58,696 nt of DNA, from NCBI GenBank assembly GCA_947589055.1, contig CANPZL010000001.1, forward strand, positions 1 through 58,696, in the 5' to 3' direction. Below, piece after piece: positions 17,077 through 26,969 of this stretch. The notes beneath the pieces are model-generated. The model was not told the DNA's origin. It did no database searches and worked only from the letters and a program-made list of their open reading frames with translations. A program made the translations under genes and the position numbers. Source of the stretch: an uncultured Lachnospiraceae bacterium (GTDB lineage: Bacteria > Bacillota > Clostridia > Lachnospirales > Lachnospiraceae). The first letter of the stretch is position 1. Every line of letters begins with the position of its first letter.

Positions 17077-18228
17077 ATGAAAAAAACTGATTTATTTACT
17101 AAAATTACCCCCTATTTAGTTTCATATAAAAGCAACCGTTACTTTCATAATCAACGTTTTTCACCTATGACCCTAACCTACTCTGTAACAGCCGCTTGTC
17201 AGTCCAGATGTAAGACCTGCCAGATAGGTGCTATGTTTTGTCAAGATCCTACTCGTTCTCAAAAGGATCTAAAGCTAGACGAGATCGAAAAAATTTTCCA
17301 ATCTATGAAACCGGTATATTTTTTCAATATGAGCGGGGGAGAACCATTTATGCGTACGGATCTGCCGGAGATAGTAGAACTGGCATGTAAATACTTAAAA
17401 CCTCGGGTAATCCATACTCCAACAAATGCTATTTTATCTGATAAGATAATAACGGATACGGAGAAAATTATCCGGATAATTCAAGAGTACGACCCAACCG
17501 TACCATTTACGGTAAAACCTTCTATCGATGGGATAGGCGATAAGCATGATGAGATCAGAGGCGTGAAAGGGAATTTTCAATGCCTTATAAAGACGATAGA
17601 AGGACTGAAAAAGTTAGAGTCAAACTATGATACCTTTCATTTGGAACTTGGTACGGTTATTTCGAATTTCAATATTGATGATTTAGGCGAAATTGAAGAT
17701 TTTGTACATTCTCTGGGTGTAGAAAGTTATCGGAATGAAGTTGCTGAGTGCAGGACGGAATTCTTTAATCTTCAGGATCCGATCACACCGCCTGCTGAAG
17801 TTTATCAAAAACTGATTAAAGAATTTGCACGCAAAGTGGAAGAAAACATTGGCAAAAAAAGAAAACTGGCAAGAATGACAGAAGCAATGCGGGTAGTGTA
17901 TTACGATATTGCAGGTCAGATACTAGAAGAAAAACGTCAGGTGATCCCATGTTATGCAGGTGTCTCAAACGTCCATATAAATTATGACGGAGGTGTCTGG
18001 CCATGTTGTGTGCTGGGATACGATCAACAGATGGGTGATTTACGTGACTTCGATTATAACTTTGAAGCGTTATGGTATTCAGAGCGAGCAAATGAAATAA
18101 GAAAATATATTAAAGAAAAGAATTGTGCTTGTCCACTTGCCAATCAAGGGTATTCCAATCTTTTGCTGCACACACCCAGTCTATTTAAGGCAGGACTAAA
18201 AACTATCGAATTCAGTTTAAAAAACTAG
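17077..18228 (+). CDS. Radical SAM/SPASM enzyme
   Basis: A 383-residue radical SAM protein. The Fe-S cluster motif is C41-x3-C45-x2-C48 (CQSRCKTC) and the SAM-binding glycines are in NMSGGEPFMRTDL. The C-terminal part has several Cys (PCYAG, WPCCVLG, NCACPL), as in SPASM domains that bind auxiliary clusters. It lies 14 bp after the SDR in the right operon. Radical SAM/SPASM proteins often modify peptides, but those within polysaccharide operons can act on sugars. No precursor peptide was recognised nearby, so a glycan or lipid-linked substrate is more plausible here, though unproven. Confidence 0.85.
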   Translation: MKKTDLFTKITPYLVSYKSNRYFHNQRFSPMTLTYSVTAACQSRCKTCQIGAMFCQDPTRSQKDLKLDEIEKIFQSMKPVYFFNMSGGEPFMRTDLPEIVELACKYLKPRVIHTPTNAILSDKIITDTEKIIRIIQEYDPTVPFTVKPSIDGIGDKHDEIRGVKGNFQCLIKTIEGLKKLESNYDTFHLELGTVISNFNIDDLGEIEDFVHSLGVESYRNEVAECRTEFFNLQDPITPPAEVYQKLIKEFARKVEENIGKKRKLARMTEAMRVVYYDIAGQILEEKRQVIPCYAGVSNVHINYDGGVWPCCVLGYDQQMGDLRDFDYNFEALWYSERANEIRKYIKEKNCACPLANQGYSNLLLHTPSLFKAGLKTIEFSLKN

Positions 18229-18237
18229 GGGGTTATT

Positions 18238-19395
18238 ATGAATTCAAATATCAAAGAAACCTATAGTATACAACCATTTTTTCATGCTTTTGAAAAAACA
18301 TTAAAAACTAAGCTTGGGAAAACAAAATCGCCACTCATACTATTACAAGGCGGCTTTGGAAAACATAATACCGGTGATGATACCCTATTATTAGTCGCAA
18401 GGAATGAAATTCTCAAAATTTATCCTGATGCACGCATAATCGCTCTTTGTCATAATCCTAAATTTCTGGCAAAAGACTATCACGTTGCAGGCATTCCCTA
18501 TAAATCTCTACAGGTATTGAAAGCTTTATTAAAAGCAGATGCGTTAATCGTGCCTGCCGGAGGTCTGGTTAACAACATTGACTATAATTCCAGCCTTCGG
18601 AGTCTTTTCAATCCCAGAGGAAAATTTGTTTTATTTACCCTTTTGCTTATGCATCTAAGAAAAAAATGTACTGTGCTTTTTGGTGTGGGAATTCATGAAA
18701 TACCGGATTTTCTTGTGAAATTACTATTGCAGCTGGTTATTCCCCGAGTAGATTTAATCTGCGTTCGTGATTTATATTCTGTAAAAATCATAAAACAATT
18801 AGGTGCAAAAAACTATTATTTTTCTCATGATCCTGCAATTTGCTACCAACGTCGATTAAATATTTCATGGGAGGTCTATAAAGCAGAAAAAAACATTCCT
18901 TTTCAACATTACATCGTGTTGAATTTTCGTTTAGTTAAAAATAAAGAGGAAAGCCTTTATGCAATTCATGAAGTTTCAAAATATCTGAGAATTATGCAGG
19001 AACGCTATCCAAGCTACGGTATTCTTTTACTCCCCTTTAGTCTCCATCCCGATTTTCCTTTGGAAAATGATTGTTATGCATTTCGGAAACTATTAGAATC
19101 AAAAGATACCTGCCATCTGCATAATGTGTTTATGCTTTCAGAATACCAGACAGCCGATGATGTTAAAATCATTGCAGAGCATGCGGAACTTTTAATTTTA
19201 ACTAGACATCATGCACCGGTTCTCACTTATGAATGTCAGATTCCAACTATTATCATTTCATATAATATAAAATGTCGTGAATTTGCAAAACTAGGAGGAT
19301 ATAAACATGTAATTGACTATTCTCATATTACATGTAAGGAATTACTCTCTATAACCGATAACGTTTTACAGCAAAAAGGAGAAGTAAATGTATAA
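18238..19395 (+). CDS. Polysaccharide pyruvyltransferase family protein
   Basis: A 385-residue protein matching the polysaccharide pyruvyltransferase family (CsaB/WcaK-like). Features are LQGGFGKHNTGDDTLL near residue 35, LIVPAGGLVNN, CTVLFGVGIHEI, ICVRDLYSVKIIKQLG followed by SHDPAI, and a late ILTRHHAPVLTYECQIP segment. Family members transfer pyruvate from PEP to sugars as ketals, giving the glycan a negative charge, though some may be glycosyltransferases. Overlaps the flippase gene by 8 bp, so the two are coupled. A weak GGGGG ribosome binding site precedes ATG 18238. Confidence 0.85.
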   Translation: MNSNIKETYSIQPFFHAFEKTLKTKLGKTKSPLILLQGGFGKHNTGDDTLLLVARNEILKIYPDARIIALCHNPKFLAKDYHVAGIPYKSLQVLKALLKADALIVPAGGLVNNIDYNSSLRSLFNPRGKFVLFTLLLMHLRKKCTVLFGVGIHEIPDFLVKLLLQLVIPRVDLICVRDLYSVKIIKQLGAKNYYFSHDPAICYQRRLNISWEVYKAEKNIPFQHYIVLNFRLVKNKEESLYAIHEVSKYLRIMQERYPSYGILLLPFSLHPDFPLENDCYAFRKLLESKDTCHLHNVFMLSEYQTADDVKIIAEHAELLILTRHHAPVLTYECQIPTIIISYNIKCREFAKLGGYKHVIDYSHITCKELLSITDNVLQQKGEVNV

Positions 19396-20821
19396 AGGAA
19401 TTCTTTATCACACATTAGCTAAATTGTCATTTATATTTGGCAGCTATATTATGCATTATTTTCTAGGTCAGTATCTGCCTGCCGAGCAATATGGCTTAAC
19501 CGGAACTATAATCACCATAATCAACTTAGAGTATCTGCTTGTCAATAATGGCGTAAGACAGGCTATATCTAATGCCGTTTCTACCGGAAAATATAATAGT
19601 CAGGATATAATCAAGAAAGGATTAGTACTACAGGGAGGTTTTATTCTTATTATTGTAACGGTTGTCGTTACACTTGCCCCGTTCCTTGCAATGGCCTTCC
19701 ACCATCAAACTTTTTCTTTCTATACTTATCTTACAATTCCTATCGTTGTCTGTATGGGAATATATTTCGCTTTGCTAGGCATTCTTAACGGTGCTAAGGC
19801 ATTCAAAACGGAGTCTGGTATACTGATCGTATATCCATTACTTAAGCTGGCCGTAATTCCGTTTTCATTATTTTTCTTTCAGGATCCGACCATTGGTGCG
19901 GAATGCGGCTTTCTTTTTGCCGGATTTTTCATACTAATCATCTGCTGTCTTACACTGATACACCAGAAAAAAATAGTATTTATAAACGGAGAAAGGATTC
20001 CATGGAAACTATTTATTAAAAGTGCATTTCAATTTTCCCTTATTTTTATTGCCGCTTCCATTATCATGAACATCGATTTACTATTGGTTCGGGCGTTTAG
20101 TAACAATCCTGCCTATACCGGTTATTATACAGGAATTATGAATTTTGCGAAAGTTCCGTACTTCCTTTTAACAGCCGCCTTTTTAGTCATACTTCCGGTT
20201 ATCACGACTCTTTATGCAGATAATCAGTTGCTCCTGCTACAGAAACGAATCACTCAACTGCTGGATTTGATTACTGCCACGGTTCTTCCGGTTGTTTGTT
20301 TGATTGCTTCTACAGCTCCCACACTTTTATCCGTTTACTATAAGCCAGAGTATGTCATTGCAGCACCTGCCCTATGCTTTCTAGTTTTTGGAACCTTCTT
20401 TCTTGGAGTTACCGTTGTAATATGCATGATTTTATCTGCAATGAATTACAAAATCTTTACTTCTTCACTCGCCGGTATCCTGCTTGTTACAGACTGTGTA
20501 GTATGCTTCATTTTTACCAAACATTTTTCATACACAGGTGCCGCCTTTAGCAGTACTCTGTGTTGCGGGTGTGCCATGGTAGCTGCCTTCATATTTTTGT
20601 CCATGAAAGCCGGTAAACTTTTGTCACTGCGATTTGGCAAATTGATTCTGGGCAATTTACTATTAAGTGGTATTGCTTATCTGGGCAGCAGATTCTTTTC
20701 CTTTACATTATTAAGCTTAATTATTTTTTTCATTGCTTTATATTGTTGCTTTCTGATTCTTTTGTTTGTTACCCGGACATTTACAAAAGCAGATTTAAAA
20801 AATATTAAAAAGTCATCTTAA
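19388..20821 (+). CDS. wzx: Polysaccharide flippase (Wzx-like, MOP superfamily)
   Basis: A 477-residue protein with about 12-14 hydrophobic helices spread over its whole length. The N-terminus (KGILYHTLAKLSFIFGSYIMHYFLGQYL) and EQYGLTGTIITIINL resemble oligosaccharide flippases. It would move undecaprenyl-linked repeat units across the membrane. It is the only Wzx-type flippase in either operon flanking the inversion segment, which implies that the right operon encodes a Wzx-dependent glycan or supplies this function to both. An AAAGGAG site precedes ATG 19388. Confidence 0.85.
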   Translation: MYKGILYHTLAKLSFIFGSYIMHYFLGQYLPAEQYGLTGTIITIINLEYLLVNNGVRQAISNAVSTGKYNSQDIIKKGLVLQGGFILIIVTVVVTLAPFLAMAFHHQTFSFYTYLTIPIVVCMGIYFALLGILNGAKAFKTESGILIVYPLLKLAVIPFSLFFFQDPTIGAECGFLFAGFFILIICCLTLIHQKKIVFINGERIPWKLFIKSAFQFSLIFIAASIIMNIDLLLVRAFSNNPAYTGYYTGIMNFAKVPYFLLTAAFLVILPVITTLYADNQLLLLQKRITQLLDLITATVLPVVCLIASTAPTLLSVYYKPEYVIAAPALCFLVFGTFFLGVTVVICMILSAMNYKIFTSSLAGILLVTDCVVCFIFTKHFSYTGAAFSSTLCCGCAMVAAFIFLSMKAGKLLSLRFGKLILGNLLLSGIAYLGSRFFSFTLLSLIIFFIALYCCFLILLFVTRTFTKADLKNIKKSS

Positions 20822-20843
20822 ACTAAACGGAGAGAGTATTATT

Positions 20844-22649
20844 ATGAAAAACAATCAGCAATCCAAAATCTTTTTTACTATAGTCCTTTTTTTATTGGCA
20901 ATACTGCCAATTTATATTGATTGGTTGCCACGGTATCCGGATCCATTTGGTTATATGGGCAATGCTGCTTATTTTTCCGGATATAACTGGCTGGACTGCA
21001 CTAAACAAATGGATTCCTATTATGGTTTTGGCTATAGTCTGTTGTTGTCTGTCATCATGAAGTTTTCACCAAACTTCATTCTATTTTATAAACTTGTTTT
21101 AATCAGCTCCGCTTTACTATTATGTGGTTGTTTTTGGCTGTTCATTTCAATCGGTGAAATTCTTTTTCCGAAAACACCGACTAAACTAATAGAGGGTATT
21201 AGCTTTGTTATCTGCATTTTCCCTTCCTATTTATTTGAAGTTAATCTTATTATCCCTGAAATTTTTTCAATCTTTCTTTCCTTACTATCCATCCGCCTAT
21301 TTTTTCATCTGGAGCAAAATCCTTCTACACTTTTGACTTATGTCATCTTGGGATTACTGCTTCCATACCTTTGTTCAGTACATGGTCGCAACTTTGGTCT
21401 CCTTTTTGCCTGCGGAGCTACTCTTCTAATACGGATTGTTTTTAAGAAATGCTCATGGAAACAAGGGCTTGCCTTTTTTTTAACAGGTTTTGTCGGATGC
21501 TTATGCTATCGATACTTAAATAATTATATAATCAGTGCTGTATATTCACCTAACCCACTTAACAACACTGCCTCCAGCACATTTTCCACTATTTTAGACT
21601 ATATGTCTCCTATGGGAATTGCCAGAATCCTTCTCACCATTATCAATCAACTGTTTTATCTATCCGGATCCACATTAGGACTTTATCTTATTGGTATAAT
21701 CAGTATGTGTTCAGAATTTATTATCGCTATTAGAAATCGTATCATGAGCAAAAAAATATCGCCTGTATCCTATCCATATACTAAAGGGTATATTCTTTTA
21801 TCCTCCTTTTTAATCCTCGGTCTATCCGGAACAATTTTCTCTGTTCCCAAGCGTATTGATCATGTTTTTTACGGACGACATAATGAAATGCTTGAGGGAA
21901 TCTTTATCCTTTATGGATTTATGTTTTGTTACAGTCTTGTGAAAAGCAAGAAAAGAAAAAATATTCTTTTATTTCTTCCATCGATTCTTCTGTTTCTGTT
22001 GTTGTCTGCTATTACACTTTACCGTATGCCAAATCTGGAAATTTATTCGATTATTCCAAGAAGTATCATTGGTATCAATCTATTTTTTAATTTGCTGGTC
22101 GCAAACAGGGAACTTGCAGTATTAAGTATTACTGGAATGGTACTTTTTTGTTTTTTCCTTTATATTGTGTTGAATTTTCTTTCGGAACAGACCTATAGTC
22201 GTCTGGTACTTACCCTGCTTTCCATTTTCTTTCTTACTACCGCCATTCATGCCATTCGCCAAGAGCAAAAAGAATTTGAGACTAATCGTCAAACAATTTT
22301 TCCAACATTGGCTTTAATAGAAATATCAGATCAAACTCTAACCATTTATGCGGTTCAAGCCAACGATATTTCCGACTCTAACATATACTTGTTACAATGT
22401 CTCGCTTATGATAAGCCTGTATCCTATCAGTCACCGGAAGCAATATCATCGGAATTAAATAATGTAACCGATAATTCTTCTATCCTGATTTATTCTCCTT
22501 ATGATATAGGACTGGATTACCATTTTACAAATGTATTTTTGATTGCAGATGTATCTCCAGATCATTCCTACTATGTATGGGCCGCCGGGAATATATATAT
22601 AAATGAATTAAGTCAACATGGATATACTCTTATAAAACGACAATTTTAA
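20844..22649 (+). CDS. Polytopic membrane protein, GT-C-like glycosyltransferase or polymerase
   Basis: A 601-residue protein with about 11-12 transmembrane helices followed by a hydrophilic C-terminal 120 residues. The first loop contains RYPDPFGYMGNAAYF and a later loop YSPNPLNNT. Acidic residues in the first extracytoplasmic loop are typical of GT-C enzymes that use polyprenyl-phosphate sugars. It is the last gene of the right operon and its stop overlaps that of the convergent acyltransferase gene. Because no separate Wzy polymerase is seen, it could alternatively be the polymerase. Assignment is by topology only. Confidence 0.6.
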   Translation: MKNNQQSKIFFTIVLFLLAILPIYIDWLPRYPDPFGYMGNAAYFSGYNWLDCTKQMDSYYGFGYSLLLSVIMKFSPNFILFYKLVLISSALLLCGCFWLFISIGEILFPKTPTKLIEGISFVICIFPSYLFEVNLIIPEIFSIFLSLLSIRLFFHLEQNPSTLLTYVILGLLLPYLCSVHGRNFGLLFACGATLLIRIVFKKCSWKQGLAFFLTGFVGCLCYRYLNNYIISAVYSPNPLNNTASSTFSTILDYMSPMGIARILLTIINQLFYLSGSTLGLYLIGIISMCSEFIIAIRNRIMSKKISPVSYPYTKGYILLSSFLILGLSGTIFSVPKRIDHVFYGRHNEMLEGIFILYGFMFCYSLVKSKKRKNILLFLPSILLFLLLSAITLYRMPNLEIYSIIPRSIIGINLFFNLLVANRELAVLSITGMVLFCFFLYIVLNFLSEQTYSRLVLTLLSIFFLTTAIHAIRQEQKEFETNRQTIFPTLALIEISDQTLTIYAVQANDISDSNIYLLQCLAYDKPVSYQSPEAISSELNNVTDNSSILIYSPYDIGLDYHFTNVFLIADVSPDHSYYVWAAGNIYINELSQHGYTLIKRQF

Positions 22650-23679
22650 TTTCTTCTGCGGCTAACTGTTTTCCTTATATAATATTCCAATTTAACATAA
22701 CCTACAGTCCCAAAAACACTCAATGCTAAACCTACTATAAATATCAAAAGAAGAGAAAGCTTTTGCTCCCAATATCCAAAAAGCTCTCTTACCCCTAAAT
22801 GAATAATATAAAGTTGAAGAGAATTTCTTCCCAAAAATAATAAAAAACCAGAATGCACCCGCAGCTTCATAAATATAGCAAACAAAGCAATACTAAACAT
22901 AGCACCAGCCAAAAGCTTTAGACAATTCGCCCATACCCCCCCCTGAAAATTGTAAAGGCTATTGCGGTGATAGCGAATAAGCCAAAACAGACAGCTATTT
23001 TAAGCCAATATGCCTGCTTTAAGAAAGTAAGCAATTTTGTTTTGTATTTTGCAATCAACATTCCTACAATAAAAACCAGATTTGCATTATACCATCTGGC
23101 ATCAAACTCCAAAAAATAAAAAATTGATGACATAACAGTTAAAAAAAGCGTCATTAGAAGAATGCAGTATCGTCTTGATAAATTCATTGCAACAAAATAG
23201 AGAATATATATGATAACAATCTCAGAGATGAACCACATAGGATCCTTGAGATTCAATAGATAAAGACAAAAATACACCCATCCCTGCTTCCATACAGCTA
23301 ACAGAAGAGCAAACAGCATACGTAAGGTCAAAAAAACCGGAATAATACTGAAAAATCGATTTTTTATATAAATGAAATCTACTGATTTTTTTTGATATGT
23401 AATCTCTAATCCATAACCGGAAACAAAGAAAAATACACAGACACCCAAACCGCCACACCATTCGTAAAGTTTGGCTGGTCCTAAACCTGTCATTCCCTGA
23501 CTGCTCAAATAATTTAAATAATGAGCAAATACGACAAATACTGCGGCAATTCCTCGAAGTGCCGCTGAGTCATCCTTTGTTAATATAGTTTCATTCCAGT
23601 TCCTATTATATTCAGCTTTCCATAAAACCAAAGCAGGAAATAATATAAAACAAATTCCATTGATAATAATTGTATCCAT
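22646..23679 (-). pseudogene. AT3-type membrane acyltransferase, frameshifted at a G8 tract
   Basis: Two frames together make one acyltransferase-3 protein. The 5' part (ATG 23679 to a stop at 22918) has the AT3 hallmark LRGIAAVFVVFAHYL near residue 42, then FFFVSGYGL and about eight helices, but ends after FRGGYGRIV. The 3' part (22646-22912) continues in another frame with the last helices (LFLGRNSLQLYIIHLGV). The switch lies at an eight-G run (22936-22943); nine Gs would give FRGGVWANCLKLLAGAM and an intact protein of about 344 residues. AT3 proteins O-acetylate surface glycans. It directly follows a GT2 gene, with 3 bp between. Either it is in an off phase or the tract is miscalled. Confidence 0.8.
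22936..22943. repeat. G8:C8 homopolymer tract at a frame break in the AT3 acyltransferase gene
   Basis: Eight C on the plus strand (G on the coding strand), at exactly the point where the acyltransferase reading frame changes. One extra G restores a full-length protein. The length and the direction of the needed change are the same as in the tract at 7023-7030. Confidence 0.75.
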
Positions 23680-23682
23680 TTT

Positions 23683-24651
23683 TTATTCCATTTCATTTTT
23701 TTCACATGTATCCATTTTATAATCCAGCTCCCGCATTCTTTGTTGAATCTCTTGTAAGATCTTCCGATTTGCCGCCATAAGGTCTGCTAATAATCCAACG
23801 ACCCAGATAATTACCCCAATCAATATCAGCATACTACATAAAATCAAAGACTGAATATTTCCTGTTCCGTTTCTCACGAAAAACAATATGATAAAACGGA
23901 TTCCCAGAATAACGCCAATCAAAAACGGAAAGCAGCCTAATGTTATAAAAAACCGCATCGGCTTGTACATCAGATATGCACGGATAATCGTAAGCATGGA
24001 TTTCTTTACATACCCAAACATACTGCTGAACAATCTGGATGGACGCAGTTCTTCATTGGTTCGAATCGGTACAGAAGTAATGGCAATCTTTGTTCTGCCA
24101 GCCTGAACAATCTGTTCCAAAGTATAGGTATATTCATTTACTACATTCATCTGGAGCGCTGCTTCCCGGCTATATGCCCGGAATCCGCTGGGAGCATCCG
24201 GTATATCGGTATCCGACGCCTTGCGTACCACCCAGCTTCCGAAGTGCTGCAGTTTCTTTTTCAACCATGAAAAATGCTTTGTCTGATCAATCGGACGTTC
24301 TCCTATAACGATGTCCGCTTTATTCTCCAGAATCGGACGTACCAGCTTTTCGATATCATCCCCGCAATACTGGTTGTCTGCATCCGTATTAACAATAATA
24401 TCTGCGCCGTTTCTTAAACATGCATCCAACCCAGCCATGAATCCTTTTGCAAGTCCCCTATTCTGCTTAAAATCCACTATATGATGAACGCCCCAATTTT
24501 TGGCAACCTGGACGGTATCATCAGTACTTCCATCATTGATAATCAAATATTCAATTTCATCTATACCTTCTATATGCTTGGGAAGTGCATTTAACGCAAT
24601 TTCCAGTGTTTCCGCTTCGTTATAGCAGGGAATTTGAATCATCAGTTTCAT
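23683..24651 (-). CDS. GT2 polyprenyl-phosphate glycosyltransferase (DPM1/GtrB-like)
   Basis: A 322-residue family 2 enzyme. The N-terminal catalytic domain has IPCYNEAETLE, IINDGSTDDT, the NTDADNQY metal site and APSGFRAYSR. Two hydrophobic segments follow (about residues 230-260 and 265-295), then a basic, probably coiled-coil tail. This layout is that of enzymes making polyprenyl-phosphate sugars (DPM1, GtrB, ArnC) for GT-C enzymes on the outer face. The polytopic proteins upstream are plausible users. A GGAGG site precedes ATG 24651. Confidence 0.87.
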   Translation of the reverse strand: MKLMIQIPCYNEAETLEIALNALPKHIEGIDEIEYLIINDGSTDDTVQVAKNWGVHHIVDFKQNRGLAKGFMAGLDACLRNGADIIVNTDADNQYCGDDIEKLVRPILENKADIVIGERPIDQTKHFSWLKKKLQHFGSWVVRKASDTDIPDAPSGFRAYSREAALQMNVVNEYTYTLEQIVQAGRTKIAITSVPIRTNEELRPSRLFSSMFGYVKKSMLTIIRAYLMYKPMRFFITLGCFPFLIGVILGIRFIILFFVRNGTGNIQSLILCSMLILIGVIIWVVGLLADLMAANRKILQEIQQRMRELDYKMDTCEKNEME

Positions 24652-24730
24652 ATTATTTCCTCCACGTATTTATTATATATTTTCTATTGTATAAATTAGT
24701 TTTATAAATCCACATATAAAAAGTTTAAGA

Positions 24731-26797
24731 CTATTTAAACGAATCATATTTATACATATATATCACTTCTTCTTTTACCACAAATTCTAAAGGAAGCTGC
24801 AGAAACTTATGGTGTAATGGGTTTAAATAGTCTTCTAATCTTACATTTTGATCTTCACTGCAATGATTGCATATTTTAAGTTCCATAGAGCCGATTTCTT
24901 CTGCACGTTTTTTATTGTTGACCGTTAAATAGTATACAGTAGTTTCTCCCTCAGATAAATGTTTAAATTCATCTTCATAATTATCAAATAAAGGATAAAT
25001 TTCCACGCCGCTAATTGCTTTTAACGGGAAATAATAATATGGAAATAACTCATCATCTAATACGACCTTATCCCCAACTTGTAAAATATTTGAAAGGCAA
25101 TTAAATGTATTCCATTCTACACGAGTATCATCTTTTTGCTGCAACAGACAATTATCAAACGGTAATACAATTAAGACATTTATACAAATTGCCAATACAC
25201 TTTTCCAGATCTTGCACCTGTCTAAAATAATCCCCCCCATAGCAGCAAGTAAAGGTAAATACATTACAAGATACCTAGCATAATAATAGTAGTAGGAAAT
25301 AACTGGCATAAAAAATACCGAATATAAAATGATACAATATAAAAATAAACTCAATATAATCCCAGTGTTCCTGTTTAAAATCCACTTCTCGGTATGCCAT
25401 AATATATCTATATATACTAAAATCGGTATAACCATTCCCAAGCATATTGCAAACCCTATCAATGTAATATTAGCAAACTGATGATAATTCAATCCTAACT
25501 TAACGATACGATATACTAATAAGATAAATGCGCCTGAAATAAATATTCGTATTCCCCATGCAATCTTCTTTTTCTGCCAGTTAAATTTGAACTGAACATT
25601 ACTTTTTAATAAAAAAATCCCCAATAAAATAAATATAACACAAATTGTCATAATTATATATGGTGCATTTTTCTCATTTATCAATCCAAAATAAATCTTC
25701 CTATAATTTCCAGTTGTATATTCAGAACCTACTACCTGCATCATCCAATAACCACAAACGTATCCGGCAATCGCTATCAGCATTGATTTTATATAAGTTT
25801 TATTATGATAATACAGATATAAGCCTAAATACAATAATACATAAAGCGGCATAAAAGCATAGACAGAAACATGGTAAAATGCATATATCCAGATACAAAC
25901 AGCTGATGCCATAATTTCTTTGTTTTTCTTTTCCAATATCAATAAAATAAAAGTTAACCATATAAGCGTCAATCCAATCTCTGTTAATGCAGATTTGCTT
26001 ATCCAGATTACCAATGGTGAAAAAGAGTATACTAATAATGCTGCTGTTTTCCCAATTTTCTTAAATCCAAATTTATCACAAATAATTGCCAGCATAAAAA
26101 TAGAACAAACAAAGAATACAGTATTTATTCCCATCATATGTTCTATGCCAAATAAAAGTCCCCACAGTGCCAACAATGCTGAAAAAACCGGGATTCCATG
26201 AAAAACCCCAGATCGTTCACTCACTGCCTGTTCTTCCGACTGCGTAAAATTATATTCTCCCTCTTCATCATATACTCTATAAAAACCAATAAGATAATTT
26301 TCAGAGACCAGTGTATCAAATTTACTCCGTTCTTCCTCCGTTTCCAGCTGATAATACTCATCAAAATCAAACTGGCGTTCCGTTATCCCATGTATAAAAC
26401 AGATTGCCTGTGTTTGATAAACCCCTTCATCCTGTCCAAAGCCGTAAAATTCAAAAGTATGAATCACAAGTGGAAGCACAATCAGGCTAACTATAATAGG
26501 AAGCATAAATCGCTTAATATTCCAGTTTATTTCTGGTTTTTTTTGTTTTAAAATCGCTACGGTTGCACAAAAAACCCAACTCAGCATACATAAAAATACC
26601 GTGCGCTTTATCGAATACTGATCTACCCAAAACAGTAATCCACTAAAAAAAACATGAGAAAAAAAATATCCTATAATGGAAAACAAAACCGATTCAATAA
26701 TACTGATTTGTTTTACTGCGGCTGCCACCGTATACCATGTAGCAAACAGACCTATACACAAAAAAAATACTACAGCCAATTTGTTTCCTCCATTCAT
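24731..26797 (-). CDS. Polytopic GT-C-like membrane glycosyltransferase (ArnT/PMT-like)
   Basis: A 688-residue protein with about 12-13 transmembrane helices and a hydrophilic C-terminal domain of about 130 residues. The first large extracytoplasmic loop contains FYGFGQDEGVYQTQA; an Asp-Glu pair in this loop is the expected catalytic site in GT39/GT83-type enzymes. It probably uses the polyprenyl-phosphate sugar made by the adjacent GT2. A coding G7 run (25232-25238) at MGGII is currently in frame. The ribosome binding site is weak. Confidence 0.7.
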   Translation of the reverse strand: MNGGNKLAVVFFLCIGLFATWYTVAAAVKQISIIESVLFSIIGYFFSHVFFSGLLFWVDQYSIKRTVFLCMLSWVFCATVAILKQKKPEINWNIKRFMLPIIVSLIVLPLVIHTFEFYGFGQDEGVYQTQAICFIHGITERQFDFDEYYQLETEEERSKFDTLVSENYLIGFYRVYDEEGEYNFTQSEEQAVSERSGVFHGIPVFSALLALWGLLFGIEHMMGINTVFFVCSIFMLAIICDKFGFKKIGKTAALLVYSFSPLVIWISKSALTEIGLTLIWLTFILLILEKKNKEIMASAVCIWIYAFYHVSVYAFMPLYVLLYLGLYLYYHNKTYIKSMLIAIAGYVCGYWMMQVVGSEYTTGNYRKIYFGLINEKNAPYIIMTICVIFILLGIFLLKSNVQFKFNWQKKKIAWGIRIFISGAFILLVYRIVKLGLNYHQFANITLIGFAICLGMVIPILVYIDILWHTEKWILNRNTGIILSLFLYCIILYSVFFMPVISYYYYYARYLVMYLPLLAAMGGIILDRCKIWKSVLAICINVLIVLPFDNCLLQQKDDTRVEWNTFNCLSNILQVGDKVVLDDELFPYYYFPLKAISGVEIYPLFDNYEDEFKHLSEGETTVYYLTVNNKKRAEEIGSMELKICNHCSEDQNVRLEDYLNPLHHKFLQLPLEFVVKEEVIYMYKYDSFK

Positions 26798-26969
26798 TTT
26801 ATTAAACCATCTGTAATAATACTCCTGTCAAATTCCGTTTCTACAATTCTTCCGGCATATATGATTTGTTTTTCTTGTAAACCTAATTGTAATTGAAAAA
26901 TTGCCATTCGTTTACTGATTGTTGAAAATAATAGTCATATTGGCTAATAAAAATATTTATGTTTCAGCA

